NCBI GenBank assembly: GCA_964291275.2
Contig: OZ219799.1
Coordinates: 1,488,001-1,552,000, forward strand
Direction: 5' to 3'
Length of the DNA: 64,000 nucleotides
From: Bin80 sp964291275
GTDB taxonomy: Bacteria; Bacteroidota; Rhodothermia; Rhodothermales; Bin80
The notes below the pieces were generated by a model. That model searched no databases, was not told where the DNA came from, and was given only the letters and a program-made list of their open reading frames with translations. The translations under genes and the position numbers were made by a program. This document shows, piece by piece, positions 17,310 to 25,515 of the stretch (positions are counted from its first letter, which is position 1; each line of letters opens with the position of its first letter).

Positions 17310-18071
17310 ATGTACAAGACAGTAACAACTTTATTCCTCATAGGGATAATTGCACTCCCCGCCCGTGCACAGACTGGTGTTGGCACCCCCGCACCAGAAG
17401 GTGCCATGGTGCTTTTTGACGGAACCCGTGAATCTCTGGATGCGAATTGGACCTACTGGGAGGGGCCTCGTTTCGCTGCTGAATTACCCATAAAATGGGA
17501 GATTGTGGATGATCCCGTGGACGAGGGGACTGTAGTAAGCAGCAAAGATTCCTCGGCAGCAGGTGGACTTTATGGTGCGGCCGACATCGTGACTAAGACG
17601 AAATTTCGGGATTTCAGGTTGCATGTAGAATTTCTGATCACCGAGACGAGTGGCAACAGTGGCGTTTACCTTCAGAATCGCTATGAAATCCAAGTGCTTG
17701 ATGGTGATTCAACCAAGCACGGCATGGCTGCGGTGATTAATGAAAAAGCAGCCCAGTACTGGCCGTACAACGGTACAGGACAATGGAATTCCTATGATGT
17801 GGTGTTTCGTGCTGCGCGCTTTGAGGAGGGTGAGCGCACCGAGCGTGCCATGGTCACACTTTACTTCAATGGAGTGAAGGTGCACGAGAACGTGCCAATT
17901 GAAAAAGTATGGGGTGGTCCGAATTCGGGTATTGATGGAGGCAATGATGAAGGCCGTGGCATTACGGATGTACCGGGTGGATTAAAGTTGCAGGCAGAAG
18001 GTCATGATGTGCGTTATCGCAATATTTGGATCCAAGAAATCGATCTTATCGAACCTGATACGGATTTCTGA
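17310..18071 (+). CDS. DUF1080 (3-keto-disaccharide hydrolase) family exported protein
   Basis: 253 residues. The ATG at 17310 starts a signal peptide (MYKTVTTLFLIGIIALPARA, cleavage before QTGV). The DUF1080 jelly-roll follows: GAMVLFDGTRESLDANW, KWEIVDDP, GGLYGAADIVTKTKFRDFRLHVEFLI, SGNSGVYLQNRYEIQVLDG, WPYNGTGQWNSYDVVF, TLYFNGVKVHENVPI and LKLQAEGHDVRYRNIWIQEI. All core blocks are present. Members of this family cleave or dehydrate 3-keto-glycosides made by Gfo/Idh- or GMC-type dehydrogenases; three Tat-exported Gfo/Idh genes lie further along, so a shared pathway is possible. Location: periplasm. Confidence 0.85.
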   Translation: MYKTVTTLFLIGIIALPARAQTGVGTPAPEGAMVLFDGTRESLDANWTYWEGPRFAAELPIKWEIVDDPVDEGTVVSSKDSSAAGGLYGAADIVTKTKFRDFRLHVEFLITETSGNSGVYLQNRYEIQVLDGDSTKHGMAAVINEKAAQYWPYNGTGQWNSYDVVFRAARFEEGERTERAMVTLYFNGVKVHENVPIEKVWGGPNSGIDGGNDEGRGITDVPGGLKLQAEGHDVRYRNIWIQEIDLIEPDTDF

Positions 18072-18470
18072 TTTCTGGGAGACACATAGTGGGAATTACT
18101 TCATTGCGTACGCTGTCGGCGGCATATTGGTAGCGTCGCGGGGGAACGGTTTCACGCACAGCTGAGGGCTGTGCTCGGGGCGTATCCTCGGCAACTGGTT
18201 TGGGGGAGCAGGAGCTTGTTTCTCGCTCGAGTCTTTCCTACTACCTCGTAGGATCGATTCGACGAGATAGTTCATGGACAGCGGTAGCAACACATAAATG
18301 TTGCTGGTTGATCCAGATAAAGGACGCCTGTAAATCTTCCTGTACGGCCAGCATGTGTCGGGCAGCGGGAGTAACGATGCACAAAGGACGGAAGCTCATT
18401 GCTGTCACAACTTCGGAACCATGTGGGGTAGCGCCGGTAACCATGGCGAGGATTACGGCATAGCTTGGTA
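18072..18470. other. Intergenic region, about 400 bp, no recognised gene
   Basis: Nothing firm. A minus-strand frame at 18241-18516 (HGSEVVTAMSFRPLCIV..AARHML) has a faint likeness to flavin-reductase N-termini, but it lacks a start context and runs into the next gene; I treat it as a possible scrap, not a gene. Confidence 0.3.
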
Positions 18471-21400
18471 ATGGCGCGTTGGGGCCAAAGGACACTGGGC
18501 CCGCTGCTTCTGACATTTGTCACCGCGGGCTGTTTGCAGGACGCAAGTCCGGTGGTGGACTACAATTTTGATGTCCAGCCCATTCTGGCGGACAACTGCT
18601 ATGCCTGTCACGGCCCGGACCCAGAAAGCCGTGAAGCCGAATTGAGTCTCCACACGGAGGCCGGGCTGTATGCTTCGTTGCGTGACGATACAATGCGGCA
18701 TGTCATCGTGCCGGGCAACCCAGGAGCCAGCGAGCTCGTGCGCCGCATTACCGACAAGCGTCCCCAGAAGCGCATGCCGCCGCCAGAGGCCCTGCACGCT
18801 CTCACTGATTCCGAAATCCAAACACTTACCCGTTGGGTCGCCCAAGGCGCGGAGTGGAAGCCCCATTGGTCGCTCCTCCCCCAAAAGCTGCCGGATTTGC
18901 CCAGAGTACGCCAGCGAAAGTGGGCGCAAAATGAAATTGACCACTTTATCCTGGCGCGGCTGGAGCAAGATGGACTTGAGCCTGCTGGAGAAGCGGACCA
19001 GCGCACATTGATACGTCGGCTGCACCTGGATCTCACGGGATTACCGCCGTCGGTGGAGGATGTGCGTGCGTTCGTGGCTGATAACCGGCCTGAGGCATAT
19101 GAGCACTTGGTGGATCGAATCCTAGCGTCACCGCACTTTGGCGAACGTATGGCTGTGCACTGGTTGGATTTGGCGCGTTACGCGGATACGAACGGCTATT
19201 CGATCGATGGCGGTCGACATATGTGGCTCTGGCGGGACTGGGTCATTCACGCCTTCAATACCAACAAGCCGTTCGACGAATTCGTGATCGAACAGCTTGC
19301 CGGCGACTTGTTGCCGGAAGCTACCGACGCGCAACACATGGCCACAGGGTTTCACCGGAATCACATGATTACGCACGAGGGTGGTACGATTCCGGAAGAA
19401 AACCTCGTCAACTATGTGGCTGACCGCGTCAAGACGACGGGCGAGGTCTTTCTCGGGCTCACGTATGCCTGCGCGCAGTGTCACGATCACAAATATGATC
19501 CGATCACCCAGCGTGATTATTACCGCCTTTTTGCCTTCTTCAACAGTGTGCCCGAGCGTGGACTGGACGGAGACGGTGGCGTAAACGCTGTACCGCGACT
19601 CGAAACCTTGAGTCCCCTTGCGACGGAAGCTGAAATCGAACAGGTAAAGGCTGACTTGGCAATGCTGCGTGCCGAAACCGACCGTACCGATCTAGTTCAG
19701 GGCATTTGGGAAGAGCGCGAGCGATCTTTGCTCAATTTGCGTGGCCAGAACCTGCAACTGCATCCGCTGCAAGCCACCAAAGTGACTACGCCCAACTCGG
19801 GATATACGGGTGAAGTGCAGCCCGACGGCTCGGTGCGTATTGACGAGCCCGCATACTTTGCTGCCTACAATGTTTCGCTTACCGTGCCTGAAGATCTGCA
19901 TGCCACAATCACCGGGCTGCGTGTTGTATTTTACCCGCATAACGTTTCCGGCGCGCTGGGACACGGCAACGGCGACCTGCCCGAGTCCTTTGTCGTAACG
20001 AGCGTTCACGTGCGTGCTGGTGCACTACCGGCTGACCAAGTAGATTTTCACAGTACGCTTGGATTGGCACGCGTGACAGCATCGCATGTTCATCCAGACT
20101 ATGACCCGGAAAACGTGCTTGACGACCGGCGAAACAATGGCTGGTCACCCCATCCGGTTCAAAGCACACCAGCTCATCTAACACTCACGTTTGATGTGCC
20201 GCTTGATGCGAGGGAAGCACCGCACTTTACGGTGATGCTGAACTTTGGCGCCGGAAATCAGCAGGTAGCGAAGCATTTTCGAGTTCTGGCCATGGAGGGC
20301 GTTGATGACGGCACGACGCTGCCTGCGGAAGTGCAGCACGCGCTGGTAAATGGCGGCAGGGATTCGGACCTTTTGCGTCAGGCATTCTATGAGCGGGCAG
20401 AAGAGGCTGCGCCGCTGCGTCACGCCATTGCCAATCTCGAAGATCGGCTGCGCATTCTCACCGAGCCGCACCCCACGATGGTCATGGCGGTAACTGATGT
20501 CCCGCGTCCGACGCGCATCCTGTACCGCGGCCAATATGATCAGCCTACCGATTCTGTATCCCCCGGCGTACCATCCTGGTTGCCTCCTTTGCAGGAAGAT
20601 GCCACGCGGTTGGATTTGGCTGAGTGGATGATGCATCCATCCCACCCGCTGACGGCCCGCGTTACCGTCAATAGATTCTGGCAAATGCTGTTTGGACGCG
20701 GGCTCGTCACTACAGCAGCAGACTTTGGTGCACGTGGTTCCTTGCCGACGCACCCCGCGCTGCTGGATTGGTTGGCCATCACGTTTGTGGAATCCGGATT
20801 CGATACAAAAGTGCTCCTCAAGACCATGGTCATGAGCGCTACGTACCGGCAATCGAGCCGCACTACGCCGGATCTGTTGACGCGAGACCCACAGAACGCC
20901 CTTTTGGCCCGCGGCCCGCGTTTCCGGCTGCAGGCCGAGTTCATTCGCGATCAAGCCTTGGCCATAAGCGGGTTGCTGGTACGCCGACTGGGCGGCCCTA
21001 GTGTTAATCCCTACCAGCCTGCAGGGCTTTGGAAAGAAGTCAGCCACTACGGGAGCACGCCCGCTACGGCCCAGACGTTTGTCCAGGATCATGGTGAAAA
21101 GCTCTACCGCCGCAGTCTGTACACCTACTGGAAACGGACGGCGCCCCCGCCTAGCATGATGGTTTTTGATGCACCAACGCGAGAGGTATGTACGGTGCAG
21201 CGCGAAAACACGAATACACCTTTGCAGGCGCTAGTATTGCTTAATGATCCGCAATTTGTAGAGGCCAGTAGAGCTTTTGCAGCTCGACTCCTCAGCACTG
21301 TACCGGAAACGGAACGGATTGTGTATGCCTTCGAGGCGGTGACGGGCCGCGAGCCTGACAGGGAAGATCGGCAACGCCTGGAAACCCGTCTGGCGGAAGA

Positions 21401-21557
21401 GGTGCGTGTATTTGAGGCCGATCCTGCCCGCGCTCGTGCCATCTTGAGCGACGGCGCATCGTCGGCAGCATTATCGGCAGATTTGGCCACACATGCAGCT
21501 TGGACAGTAGTGGCGAGCTTGCTTTTCAATCTCAGCGAAACTATCACCCGCAACTGA
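18471..21557 (+). CDS. PSCyt1-DUF1549-DUF1553 domain lipoprotein
   Basis: About 1,028 residues. The ATG at 18471 is preferred over a TTG two codons before. A lipoprotein signal (GPLLLTFVTAGC) is followed by a PSCyt1 cytochrome-like domain with heme motif CYACH near residue 45 and GPDPESREAELSLHTEAG; then DUF1549 (FILARLEQDGLEPAGEADQRTLIRRLHLDLTGLPP, with CAQCHDHKYDPITQRDYY) and a C-terminal DUF1553 (RVTVNRFWQMLFGRGLV, RENTNTPLQALVLLND). A beta-rich insert lies between them. This architecture is typical of Planctomycetes and Verrucomicrobia and is linked to periplasmic carbohydrate or sulfated-polymer use, although no activity is proven. The stop overlaps the next gene by one base (TGATG), so the two form a translationally coupled pair with the DUF1501 protein. 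Confidence 0.9.
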   Translation: MARWGQRTLGPLLLTFVTAGCLQDASPVVDYNFDVQPILADNCYACHGPDPESREAELSLHTEAGLYASLRDDTMRHVIVPGNPGASELVRRITDKRPQKRMPPPEALHALTDSEIQTLTRWVAQGAEWKPHWSLLPQKLPDLPRVRQRKWAQNEIDHFILARLEQDGLEPAGEADQRTLIRRLHLDLTGLPPSVEDVRAFVADNRPEAYEHLVDRILASPHFGERMAVHWLDLARYADTNGYSIDGGRHMWLWRDWVIHAFNTNKPFDEFVIEQLAGDLLPEATDAQHMATGFHRNHMITHEGGTIPEENLVNYVADRVKTTGEVFLGLTYACAQCHDHKYDPITQRDYYRLFAFFNSVPERGLDGDGGVNAVPRLETLSPLATEAEIEQVKADLAMLRAETDRTDLVQGIWEERERSLLNLRGQNLQLHPLQATKVTTPNSGYTGEVQPDGSVRIDEPAYFAAYNVSLTVPEDLHATITGLRVVFYPHNVSGALGHGNGDLPESFVVTSVHVRAGALPADQVDFHSTLGLARVTASHVHPDYDPENVLDDRRNNGWSPHPVQSTPAHLTLTFDVPLDAREAPHFTVMLNFGAGNQQVAKHFRVLAMEGVDDGTTLPAEVQHALVNGGRDSDLLRQAFYERAEEAAPLRHAIANLEDRLRILTEPHPTMVMAVTDVPRPTRILYRGQYDQPTDSVSPGVPSWLPPLQEDATRLDLAEWMMHPSHPLTARVTVNRFWQMLFGRGLVTTAADFGARGSLPTHPALLDWLAITFVESGFDTKVLLKTMVMSATYRQSSRTTPDLLTRDPQNALLARGPRFRLQAEFIRDQALAISGLLVRRLGGPSVNPYQPAGLWKEVSHYGSTPATAQTFVQDHGEKLYRRSLYTYWKRTAPPPSMMVFDAPTREVCTVQRENTNTPLQALVLLNDPQFVEASRAFAARLLSTVPETERIVYAFEAVTGREPDREDRQRLETRLAEEVRVFEADPARARAILSDGASSAALSADLATHAAWTVVASLLFNLSETITRN

Positions 21558-23065
21558 TGAATCCGCTACTCGCCTACGAGCGCACCATTACGCGTCGCAC
21601 GTTTCTTGGGCAGTCTGCCCGCGGTATTGGTCGTATGAGCCTTGCCGCACTTCTTTTTCCGAATCTGATCAAGCGTTCACCAGGACCGCATTTTGCCCCA
21701 AAGGCGCGTCGCATCATTTATCTGTTCCAGTCCGGCGGGCCTTCTCACGTGGACCTGTTCGACTACAAGCCGCAGCAACGCGATCTGCACGCGACAGAAC
21801 TGCCTAATTCCGTCCGCGGAGACCAGCGGGTCACCGGCATGACGGTCAACCAGGCTTCCTTTCCAGTTGTTGCGCCGAACTGGCCCATGCGGCGGTGCGG
21901 CAAACACGGAACATGGATCAGTGACCTCTTGCCGCATACGCAAACTATTGCTGATGACATTTGCATCGTCAAGTCGATGGTCACTGAGGCCATAAATCAT
22001 GATCCGGCGATCACCTTCATAAACACCGGATCACAGCAAATCGGCCATGCTAGTCTCGGAGCCTGGCTCAGTTACGGACTCGGCAGCGAAAATGAGAATC
22101 TGCCCTCGTACGTTGTGCTCCTTTCACAGGGCTCAGGCAAAAATCCAGGGCAGCCGATTTTTGCGCGACTTTGGGGCAGCGGATATCTGCCCAGCAGACA
22201 TCAGGGAGTACTGCTTAGGCCGGGAGTCAATCCGGTCCTGTATTTGAAGGATCCGCCCGGCATCACGCGCGGGCAGCGTCGAAGGATGTTGGACGACTTG
22301 GCGGCCATGAACCAAAAGAAAGCTGAAGATGTCGGGAGCCCGGAAACACTGGCACGGATTTCGGCCTATGAAATGGCCTACCGCATGCAGACGGCTGTCC
22401 CCGATCTAACGGATTTTTCGGACGAGCCGGAAGAGGTTTTTGATCTCTACGGGCCTCAATCGAGGCGCGCCGGCAGTTACGCAGCCAATTGCCTATTGGC
22501 GCGGCGAATGATAGAACGGGGGGTGCGGTTTGTGCAGCTTTTTCATCGCGGGTGGGATCAGCACATTGCTCTTCAGAAGCAGTTGCCGGCGCAGTGTCTT
22601 GATGTGGACCAGGCTTCTGCTGCACTGGTCAAGGATCTGAAGCGGCGCGGACTGCTGGATGAGACCCTTGTGGTCTGGGGCGGGGAGTTCGGGCGTACTA
22701 TTTACAGCCAGGGGACGCTCGGCCATCCCAGCAGTGGGCGCGACCACCACGGACGCTGCTTTTCGCTGTGGATGGCTGGCGGCGGCATTCGCCCGGGATT
22801 TGAGTATGGGGTCACCGACGACTATTCTTACAACGTACTCGAGAATCCCGTGCATATTCGCGATCTAAACGCTACGCTGCTGCACCAGTTGGGTATCGAT
22901 CACAATCGCCTTACGGTGAAGTTTCGGGGGCTGGACCACAAGCTCACGGGTGTGGAAGAGGCTCATGTGGTACCCTGCATTTCCAAGGCGGGTCTTTCCT
23001 GTGAGAGTTTAGCCGGGAATCTGGTCTTTATAGTCCCCAAAGTGCCCTTTTCGTACCTGATTTAG
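21557..23065 (+). CDS. DUF1501 sulfatase-like Tat protein, C-terminus rewritten by an IS
   Basis: 502 residues. Starts at 21557 inside the previous stop (TGATG). A Tat-type signal (ITRRTFLGQSARG) precedes an alkaline-phosphatase-superfamily fold of the DUF1501 kind: IYLFQSGGPSHVDLFDYKP, MRRCGKHGTWISDLLPHT, CIVKSMVTEAINHDPAITFINTG, WGGEFGRTIYSQG, GRDHHGRCFSLWMAGGGIRPG and LDHKLTGVEEAH. It is normally encoded with DUF1549/1553 proteins, as here. The true 3' end is displaced: after EEAHVV the IS element at 22973 supplies the last 30 codons. Joining the flanks across the IS restores EEAHVVRDILL-stop, the usual family ending. The fused tail (PCISKAGL..SYLI) is therefore not native. Activity may be retained because only the final five residues are lost. 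Confidence 0.88.
   Translation: MNPLLAYERTITRRTFLGQSARGIGRMSLAALLFPNLIKRSPGPHFAPKARRIIYLFQSGGPSHVDLFDYKPQQRDLHATELPNSVRGDQRVTGMTVNQASFPVVAPNWPMRRCGKHGTWISDLLPHTQTIADDICIVKSMVTEAINHDPAITFINTGSQQIGHASLGAWLSYGLGSENENLPSYVVLLSQGSGKNPGQPIFARLWGSGYLPSRHQGVLLRPGVNPVLYLKDPPGITRGQRRRMLDDLAAMNQKKAEDVGSPETLARISAYEMAYRMQTAVPDLTDFSDEPEEVFDLYGPQSRRAGSYAANCLLARRMIERGVRFVQLFHRGWDQHIALQKQLPAQCLDVDQASAALVKDLKRRGLLDETLVVWGGEFGRTIYSQGTLGHPSSGRDHHGRCFSLWMAGGGIRPGFEYGVTDDYSYNVLENPVHIRDLNATLLHQLGIDHNRLTVKFRGLDHKLTGVEEAHVVPCISKAGLSCESLAGNLVFIVPKVPFSYLI
22973..22987 (+). repeat. Left terminal inverted repeat of the IS
   Basis: 15 bases, CCCTGCATTTCCAAG, immediately after a TA that belongs to the DUF1501 gene (GTG-GTA). 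Perfect match to the right end in reverse complement. Confidence 0.9.
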
Positions 23066-23077
23066 TACTAGATAGTC

Positions 23078-23260
23078 ATCACTATATAGTTGTATAGTGA
23101 TACTATACCAATATATTATATGATTTATGCTACCATCATGTAACTGCAATTATAAGGCTATTTAGCCCCGTTTGCGGTTTATTCCTGGCTATTGAGAATA
23201 TTTCAGACCATGCTTGCATCTTATAGTATATTTTTCATATATTGGTGTATTATCACTATT
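23078..23260. promoter_or_regulatory. Nested inverted repeats in the IS leader before the transposase
   Basis: AT-rich leader with a small hairpin (ATCACTATA 23078-23086 against TATAGTGAT 23093-23101, 6-base loop) and a wider imperfect inverted repeat. The wider arms are 23093-23115 and 23238-23260, matching at 20 of 23 positions, about 120 bases apart. The right arm ends 13 bases before the transposase ATG. An ATCACT-TAT motif recurs once more near the right end (24999-25009). It could bind the transposase, hold the promoter, or shield the gene from read-through. Confidence 0.5.
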
Positions 23261-23273
23261 CACCGTGTTTTTA

Positions 23274-24995
23274 ATGACAGACCTCAAAGAGCTGTTCCTG
23301 AAGCCTACCTCCACCGCCCACATACGGTATGAAGTGCTGCGGGCCTACTTCGTGGAGGGCCTCTCGTATGAGGCCATCGCCGATCGCTTCGGGTACACCA
23401 GGGGCCATGTCGCCAATCTGGTCTCAAAGCTGCGCACAAGGCCCGTCATTGATCACTTTCGAGATGCTGTGCCAACGCCCAAACCCAAACCCAAACGGCC
23501 CAGAAAGGCGGATCGGGACGCACGAATCCTGGCGCTGCGCAACGAAGAACAGCTGACCAACCAGGAGATACACCGCCGCCTCAAAGAAGAATCGATCCCT
23601 GCCGGTATCAATACCATTGGCCGGGTGATTCGTGACGCAGGACTGTCCAGACTCAGGCGCCGCTTCTATAGCCGTGATCCGAGACCCATACCCGCGGCGC
23701 CGGCCGATGTACGCCAGTTCAAGGTCGGCACCGCTACCTTCCAGACCCGGTTCGGCGGACTGTTTTTGTTTGCCAGCGATATGGTGGATACGGACCTGAC
23801 CGCAGCGGTGGCCCATATGCCCGGATCGGAGCGGCTGCCGGCCGCTTGTATGATCCGGGCCCTACTGGCGCTCAAGCTATGGGGCATTGAACGTCCCAGT
23901 CATGTGATGCCCTATATCCTGGATGCGGGCCTGTCATTCTTTGCCGGACTGAATGAAATGCCCAAAAAGTCCACCCTGACCGAATACAGCACCCGGGTAG
24001 ATGCAACGCATCTGGATAGGTTGATGGATACCTGGTATGCCCGGTCGCAGCCGCGCATGATGGCATCGGACGGTTCTATGGACCTGGACTTTCACACGAT
24101 CCCCTACCATGGCCATCTGGAGCCCTTACAATCCCATTATGTGTCCAAGCGGAGTCGGCGGCAGCGGGGCATTCTGGCGCTGGTGGCTCGGGATGCCCAT
24201 CAACGCGCCCTGGTCTTCGCGGATGCGACCATCACCCGGGAAACGTCTAAGGACGCCGTGTTGACGTTCGTTGAAAACTGGCACAAGCGTACCGGGCAGA
24301 ATCCGGCGGAACTCGTCTTTGACAGCCGGTTCACCACCTATGCCAATCTGGGCAAGCTCAACGATCGGGGCATTCGCTTTCTGACCGTCAGACGCCGGTT
24401 CCCAGGCCTCGTACGACAAGCCCAGGCGCAGCCCGCTGAGGCCTGGCAAACCGTCAGACTTCATAACATTGGCCGCGCCTACCGCAGGCCTCGTGTGATG
24501 GAAGAGACCGTACAATTACGTCATTGCTCGTGTCCGGTCCGACAGCTGTCCATCCTGGGGTTGGGACGGGATAAACCCACCTTCCTGATCACCAATGATA
24601 CCATCACGCGCAAAGGTGAACTCATTGACCGTTACGCCCGGCGCATGCTGATCGAAAATGCCATTGAAGAATCGGTCAACTTCTTCCACATGGATGCGCT
24701 GTCGGCCGCGGTGCCTTTACGCATTGATGTGGATTTACAGTTAACGCTGATCGGCAGCGCACTCTACCGCATGCTGGCCAAAAGGTTGGGGCCCGCTTAC
24801 ACTAAATGCAAGGCTAAAAAGATCTTCCGGCTATTTGTCAATGCGCCCGCCGAGGTGAAAACCACCCCCGAAAACATCACGGTACGTTTTACGCGTCGGG
24901 CCCACAACAACACACTCCGACAGGCCGGCTATATCGGCTCACAAGGCAGTATCCCCTGGTTACACAACCGGGAATTGATCCTGGACTATGTCTGA
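23274..24995 (+). CDS. DDE-type transposase of the IS, with N-terminal helix-turn-helix
   Basis: 573 residues from the ATG at 23274. Residues about 15-50 form a helix-turn-helix (EVLRAYFVEGLSYEAIADRFGYTRGHVANL), followed by a second, Myb/HTH-like region with ILALRNEEQLTNQEIHRRL and a proline-lysine linker. The catalytic core resembles the IS4-like RNase H fold: MASDGSMDLDFHTIPYHG (first Asp), ELVFDSRFTTYANL (second Asp) and IENAIEESVNFFHMDAL (Glu). The frame is intact and codon use is like its host neighbours. I cannot place it in a named IS family with certainty. Encoded in the same direction as the gene it interrupts. Confidence 0.8.
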   Translation: MTDLKELFLKPTSTAHIRYEVLRAYFVEGLSYEAIADRFGYTRGHVANLVSKLRTRPVIDHFRDAVPTPKPKPKRPRKADRDARILALRNEEQLTNQEIHRRLKEESIPAGINTIGRVIRDAGLSRLRRRFYSRDPRPIPAAPADVRQFKVGTATFQTRFGGLFLFASDMVDTDLTAAVAHMPGSERLPAACMIRALLALKLWGIERPSHVMPYILDAGLSFFAGLNEMPKKSTLTEYSTRVDATHLDRLMDTWYARSQPRMMASDGSMDLDFHTIPYHGHLEPLQSHYVSKRSRRQRGILALVARDAHQRALVFADATITRETSKDAVLTFVENWHKRTGQNPAELVFDSRFTTYANLGKLNDRGIRFLTVRRRFPGLVRQAQAQPAEAWQTVRLHNIGRAYRRPRVMEETVQLRHCSCPVRQLSILGLGRDKPTFLITNDTITRKGELIDRYARRMLIENAIEESVNFFHMDALSAAVPLRIDVDLQLTLIGSALYRMLAKRLGPAYTKCKAKKIFRLFVNAPAEVKTTPENITVRFTRRAHNNTLRQAGYIGSQGSIPWLHNRELILDYV

Positions 24996-25014
24996 CGTCA
25001 TCACTGTATCTGCT

Positions 25015-25029
25015 CTTGGAAATGCAGGG
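25015..25029 (-). repeat. Right terminal inverted repeat of the IS
   Basis: 15 bases, CTTGGAAATGCAGGG, reverse complement of the left end; followed by TA and then CGCGATATATTGCTTTGA, the displaced end of the DUF1501 gene. Confidence 0.9.
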
Positions 25030-25515
25030 TACGCGATATATTGCTTTGACCTACGGTGAAGCACTTGATTGAGTCAGAATCCATCGCCACCATGGCACCA
25101 CCGTAGTCATCTCGTTTGTGTGACCAGAGTCAGCAAGCCCGCACTGCAAGGCAGATTCGGAGAAATAGATCTTCCGGGTACAACATCAGGCAATCGGACA
25201 ACATCCAAGAAACCGACTTGAGTTGGGCTGCGACGGCTCAGACGCGATGGTTGCGTTATGCGTTACTCAGCCAGAGTTGGGTAGAAAGGATTTCCGGCAG
25301 TGCAATCCACACACTGCCGAGATGTTAATCAGATGTCTTAGTAGAGCCCTGCAAAGGCACCGAGCACCAAAGCATGACCCTCAAGCCTGGCGGTCACTTG
25401 GCTCTGCACTTATCGGCCTACGTACGGTGTGCGACGTTCCCGGTGGCACCCCTCCGTTTGACACGCGTGCTGGCCACTGACTTACGCAACCAGAGGTCTG
25501 GCGCTTACGAGCACG

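Larger units (their letters stand above)
22973..25029 (+). mobile_element. Insertion sequence with 15-bp perfect TIRs and TA target duplication
   Basis: Left end CCCTGCATTTCCAAG (22973-22987) and right end CTTGGAAATGCAGGG (25015-25029) are perfect inverted repeats. TA flanks each end. Deleting the element and one TA rejoins codons GTG-GTA-CGC-GAT-ATA-TTG-CTT-TGA, which completes the DUF1501 gene with a normal family C-terminus. That fixes the boundaries and the insertion point. Length 2,057 bp, one transposase gene, about 300 bp of AT-rich left leader and about 20 bp after the gene on the right before the TIR. The TA duplication is like IS630/Tc1-mariner, but the transposase is not of that family. 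Confidence 0.9.

Noticed and set aside
18241..18516. Flavin-reductase-like minus-strand frame
   Set aside because: Only a faint likeness (HGSEVVTAMSF..PL), no start context, and it overlaps the lipoprotein signal of the DUF1549 gene.
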